Assembly (NCBI GenBank): GCA_001824325.1
Contig: MHXC01000006.1
Span: 12,276-21,382, forward strand
DNA: 9,107 nt
Source: Parcubacteria group bacterium RIFCSPHIGHO2_01_FULL_47_10b
GTDB lineage: Bacteria > Patescibacteriota > Minisyncoccia > 2-01-FULL-47-10
Reading direction: 5' to 3'
The position numbers and the translations under genes are program-made. The notes under the pieces were generated by a model. It was not told the origin of the DNA and made no database searches. It was given only the letters and a program-made list of their open reading frames with translations. Shown piece by piece: positions 6,739-9,107 of the stretch. How positions within the stretch are numbered: the first letter of the stretch is position 1; each line of letters opens with the position of its first letter.

Positions 6739-8085
6739 ACTCCCCTGATGCACTAACTCCAGCTTCTCTCCTGGTTTAAATATTTTCACAACGCCAAACT
6801 CTCCATCATACCCGGGCTCAATAAAGATCGTGCCCTCGCGCATGCGCTTAATAGCGTGGGTCATGAGAATACCTGCTTCGGATTCGATGCGATCAAGCGG
6901 TTCATCGAGCAATATGTGAAACTCATTGCCGAGCCGTGTCAGCATATCCATATATTTCGCCTGCACGCGCTTACTCTTCGGACCAACGCCTTCGACTTCA
7001 GCGATCATTTCTGGTAGTGGCACAATCGAATGGTAGGGACGAATATTTCCGGAGCCCGAGCGCGACTTCTGTTTCGCGCAAAAGTCAGCACCCCGTTTCG
7101 GATCAGCCAGCTTCTCGACCCGATGCATCACCCCAACGGTCACCGGGCGTCCACACTTCAAACAAATGCCATTCGCGCGTTGCGTTTCATCAGGCGTCCA
7201 ACACACACCACAGGCGCGATGGCCATCCATGTGGTACTTGCCTTCCTCCGGATAGAACTCAATGGTTCCCCGGAATGCCCTATGATCGTTTGTTTTAAGT
7301 GCGTTGATTATCGCAGGATACGACATCTCGGTATCAAAGATATTGGCTTCGCGACCAAGCTTCCCTGCGGAATGCGCGTCGGAATTAGAAATAATGGCGC
7401 GATTGTCCAGTTCGGCAATGCGCCAGTTCATAGGTGGGTCCGAGGAGAGGCCGGTTTCCACAGCGAAGATATGCGGCGTTAACTCCCCGAAACATTCCTG
7501 GAGCGTGTCGAACCCTGATTGCGAGCCAAATACTGAAAAATGCGGGGTCCAGATATGCGCTGGAACAAAAAAACATTCCCCTACTGACTTATCGCGTAGC
7601 TTGCTCGATACATCCAGTGTAATCGCGAGCAATTCGCGCGTATCCAGCCCAAGTATCGGCCTGCCATCAGAATGAATATTGCCAATGGCTGCAAGCCGTG
7701 TATTAAGAGCTGCAACTGCCTCGAATGATGAGGCAAAAATACAGCTATGCACCTTGCGCACCCGTCCATTTTTTTTGTAAATCGTGCTGATTTCTACGGT
7801 GAGCATAAACCGCATGGGCACACGGCATCGTTCCGGAACATCGCCATGCACGAGTTTCATCTCACGTTCGTATTTTGCCTTGAGGCGGAATAGCCCGGGC
7901 TCTGTGTCAGACGGTTCCAATTTCTCTTGCAATTCCTCGAACCACCGCGGATGCGTAAAATCACCGGTACCAACCACATTCGTGCCCTTGAGCTGGGACC
8001 ATTTTGTCAGCGACACAATATTCATCTCCGGCGACGTAGCGCGCGAATAATGGGAATGGATGTGGAGATCGGCGATGAATCTCAT
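6730..8085 (-). CDS. Endonuclease Q (EndoQ) family PHP-domain DNA repair nuclease
   Basis: EndoQ nicks DNA 5' of deaminated bases (uracil, hypoxanthine, xanthine) and abasic sites. The PHP metal site is complete by eye: DLHIHS (6-11, His8 and His10), GDFTHP (41-46), TVEIS (96-100, Glu98), VHSCIF (112-117, His113), PAHIWTPHF (175-183, His177) and SNSDAHS (233-239, Asp236 and His238). A zinc-binding insertion follows, with CGVC (292-295) and CLKC (308-311), then the C-terminal helical region to residue 451. Archaeal EndoQ is slightly over 400 residues, so this is a full-length member. The first codon directly precedes the PHP motif, which supports the ATG at 8085; no Shine-Dalgarno site is present. 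It converges on the UvrD-like helicase, and it is divergent from guaB with overlapping promoters. Family membership is firm; base specificity is inferred from characterised relatives. Confidence 0.92.
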   Translation of the reverse strand: MRFIADLHIHSHYSRATSPEMNIVSLTKWSQLKGTNVVGTGDFTHPRWFEELQEKLEPSDTEPGLFRLKAKYEREMKLVHGDVPERCRVPMRFMLTVEISTIYKKNGRVRKVHSCIFASSFEAVAALNTRLAAIGNIHSDGRPILGLDTRELLAITLDVSSKLRDKSVGECFFVPAHIWTPHFSVFGSQSGFDTLQECFGELTPHIFAVETGLSSDPPMNWRIAELDNRAIISNSDAHSAGKLGREANIFDTEMSYPAIINALKTNDHRAFRGTIEFYPEEGKYHMDGHRACGVCWTPDETQRANGICLKCGRPVTVGVMHRVEKLADPKRGADFCAKQKSRSGSGNIRPYHSIVPLPEMIAEVEGVGPKSKRVQAKYMDMLTRLGNEFHILLDEPLDRIESEAGILMTHAIKRMREGTIFIEPGYDGEFGVVKIFKPGEKLELVHQGSLL

Positions 8086-8093
8086 ATACGAGA

Positions 8094-8122
8094 ACTATAG
8101 CACAAAGATTTGTGTTTTTCAC
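8094..8122 (-). promoter_or_regulatory. Promoter of the EndoQ gene, probably giving a nearly leaderless mRNA
   Basis: On the minus strand GTGAAA (8122-8117) is 17 bases from TATAGT (8099-8094). Only eight bases separate the -10 element from the ATG at 8085, so transcription would start at or within a base or two of the start codon. That agrees with the lack of any ribosome-binding site. Confidence 0.5.
8101..8114. promoter_or_regulatory. Small perfect palindrome between divergent promoters
   Basis: CACAAA and TTTGTG flank a central GA at 8101-8114. The element lies in the EndoQ promoter spacer and overlaps the putative guaB -35 region. It could be an operator or chance; the short arms make a stable RNA hairpin unlikely. 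Confidence 0.3.
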
Positions 8123-8137
8123 CTCTGATAGTATAAT
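8110..8137 (+). promoter_or_regulatory. Promoter of the IMP dehydrogenase gene
   Basis: A perfect TATAAT (8132-8137) lies 16 bases after TTGTGT (8110-8115). Transcription would start near 8144, leaving a leader of about 20 bases without a Shine-Dalgarno site. TAACC occurs three times at 8138-8155, just after the -10 element. Confidence 0.6.
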
Positions 8138-8164
8138 TAACCGTAACCACTAACCCTTTGTTCT

Positions 8165-9107
8165 ATGCGTCTTGGTATTACGTTTGAGGATGTTCTTTTG
8201 GTGCCGAAACGTTCCTCAATACAATCGCGAAAAGAGGTGGATTTGCGCAGTTCACTGACGAAGCGGATCACGCTGAATATCCCGTTCATTACTGCGAATA
8301 TGGACACCGTGACGGAAAGCCGCACTGCGATTGCCATTGCGCGAGAAGGCGGCATTGGCATTATTCACCGGTTTATGTCGATTGAAGACGAAGTGCGCGA
8401 AGTTGAAAAGGTAAAACGCGCCGAGCAGTTTATTATCGACGACCCCTATACTATTGGACCCAAGGCAACGCTGGGCGAGGCGCTCGAGGTCATGCACGAA
8501 AAAGGCGTGACAAGCTTGATGGTGGTGAATACCCATCGCGAATTACAAGGCATTTTAACGCGGCGCGATACGCATTTGGAAAGCGATTTGACGAAGCTGG
8601 TACGGGAGCTCATGACTCCACGCGAGAAACTGGTTACGGGGAAGCGTGGCTTGTCAATGGCTGAAGCGATCTCGCTATTGCGGACACACCGCCTTGAAAA
8701 ATTGCCGCTCGTCGATCCCGACGGGAAACTCGCAGGACTCATTACGTCGCGGGATATCTATCAAATAAAAAAGCATTCGTTAGCAGCAGAAAACGACAAG
8801 GGGCAACTTATTGTAGGAGCCGCGATAGGCATACAAAAAGACTGGCAAACTCGTGCGCGGGCGCTACTGAAGGCAGGAGCAGATGTACTTGTGTTGGATG
8901 TGGCGCACGGACATCTCGAGGCGGTTTTGAAAGTAATCAAACAATTTAAAAAAACATTCATCGGAAGCGACATTATCGCGGGCAACGTCGCAACATCCGA
9001 AGCCACAGCCGACCTCATCAAAGCTGGCGCTGACGGGATCAAAGTTGGTGTCGGACCAGGAAGCACATGTATTACTCGTATTGTGGCAGGCGCGGGAGTT
9101 CCCCAGC
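8165..9107 (+). CDS. guaB: IMP dehydrogenase (GuaB), N-terminal 314 residues (partial)
   Basis: IMP dehydrogenase oxidises IMP to XMP with NAD+, the committed step to guanine nucleotides, in the cytosol. The reading frame is open from the ATG at 8165 to the right edge. It begins with LTFEDV-like [14 protein letters not shown] (4-17) and TANMDTVTE (43-51). A pair of CBS domains follows (about 93-140 and 149-203, the second starting with MTPREKLVT). The barrel then resumes with LDVAHGH (244-250), AGNVAT (272-277), [13 protein letters not shown] (288-300) and the catalytic loop with Cys302. The loop reads GSTCITR where most bacterial enzymes have GSICTTR, and LDVAHGHL replaces the usual DTAHGHS, so this is a divergent member. 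The flap and C-terminus are cut off. A GMP reductase is less likely because of the CBS pair and because IVAGAGVPQ (306-314) fits GuaB. No Shine-Dalgarno site is present. Confidence 0.93.
   Translation, partial: MRLGITFEDVLLVPKRSSIQSRKEVDLRSSLTKRITLNIPFITANMDTVTESRTAIAIAREGGIGIIHRFMSIEDEVREVEKVKRAEQFIIDDPYTIGPKATLGEALEVMHEKGVTSLMVVNTHRELQGILTRRDTHLESDLTKLVRELMTPREKLVTGKRGLSMAEAISLLRTHRLEKLPLVDPDGKLAGLITSRDIYQIKKHSLAAENDKGQLIVGAAIGIQKDWQTRARALLKAGADVLVLDVAHGHLEAVLKVIKQFKKTFIGSDIIAGNVATSEATADLIKAGADGIKVGVGPGSTCITRIVAGAGVPQ

Noticed and set aside
7030..7482. 150-codon open frame on the plus strand inside the EndoQ gene
   Set aside because: It is antisense to the conserved PHP and zinc-binding parts of EndoQ; it has no ribosome site or recognisable motif.
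8138..8155. Three TAACC repeats in the guaB leader as a possible riboswitch or attenuator
   Set aside because: The leader is only about 20 bases, too short for a known riboswitch fold, and no terminator hairpin is present.

Overview
The window reads as a compact bacterial chromosome segment of balanced base composition. Seven protein genes fill almost all of it, with gaps of 6 to about 150 bases and two ATGA stop/start overlaps. TGA acts as a stop and TGG as Trp, so the standard bacterial code fits. A membrane-anchored MurF-like ligase, a shortened UvrD-like helicase and an EndoQ-type PHP endonuclease, together with the tight packing, suggest a Patescibacteria/CPR-type genome. That placement is an inference: the window holds no rRNA or other marker that would fix the lineage.

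Region 1 (1-3061, minus strand) is a three-gene operon transcribed right to left: an alpha/beta hydrolase, a MurF-like Mur ligase with a multi-pass membrane N-terminus, and a DegT/DnrJ/EryC1/StrS aminotransferase that runs off the left edge. A promoter (TTGTTT, 17-base spacer, TACAAT) lies directly upstream, and both junctions are ATGA overlaps. The likely theme is cell envelope or surface precursor chemistry; the exact product is unknown.

Region 2 (3090-4980, minus strand) is a two-gene phospholipid operon. A PgpA-type phosphatidylglycerophosphatase is followed by a 412-residue protein with two complete CDP-alcohol phosphatidyltransferase domains in tandem. These two genes have the only strong Shine-Dalgarno sites in the window, and the operon ends in a clear rho-independent terminator. 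Together they could make phosphatidylglycerol from CDP-diacylglycerol, plus possibly a second head group.

Region 3 (5113-8085) is a convergent DNA-repair pair: a reduced UvrD/PcrA-like helicase (+) and an EndoQ-family endonuclease for deaminated bases (-). Their stop codons are six bases apart and sit inside one small inverted repeat.

Region 4 (8086-9107) holds overlapping divergent promoters and the first 314 residues of an IMP dehydrogenase (GuaB), cut by the right edge. There are no tRNA, rRNA, CRISPR or insertion-sequence features, and no gene-free stretch longer than 300 bases. The most unusual items are the tandem CDP-alcohol phosphatidyltransferase next to PgpA, and the EndoQ/mini-UvrD pair.
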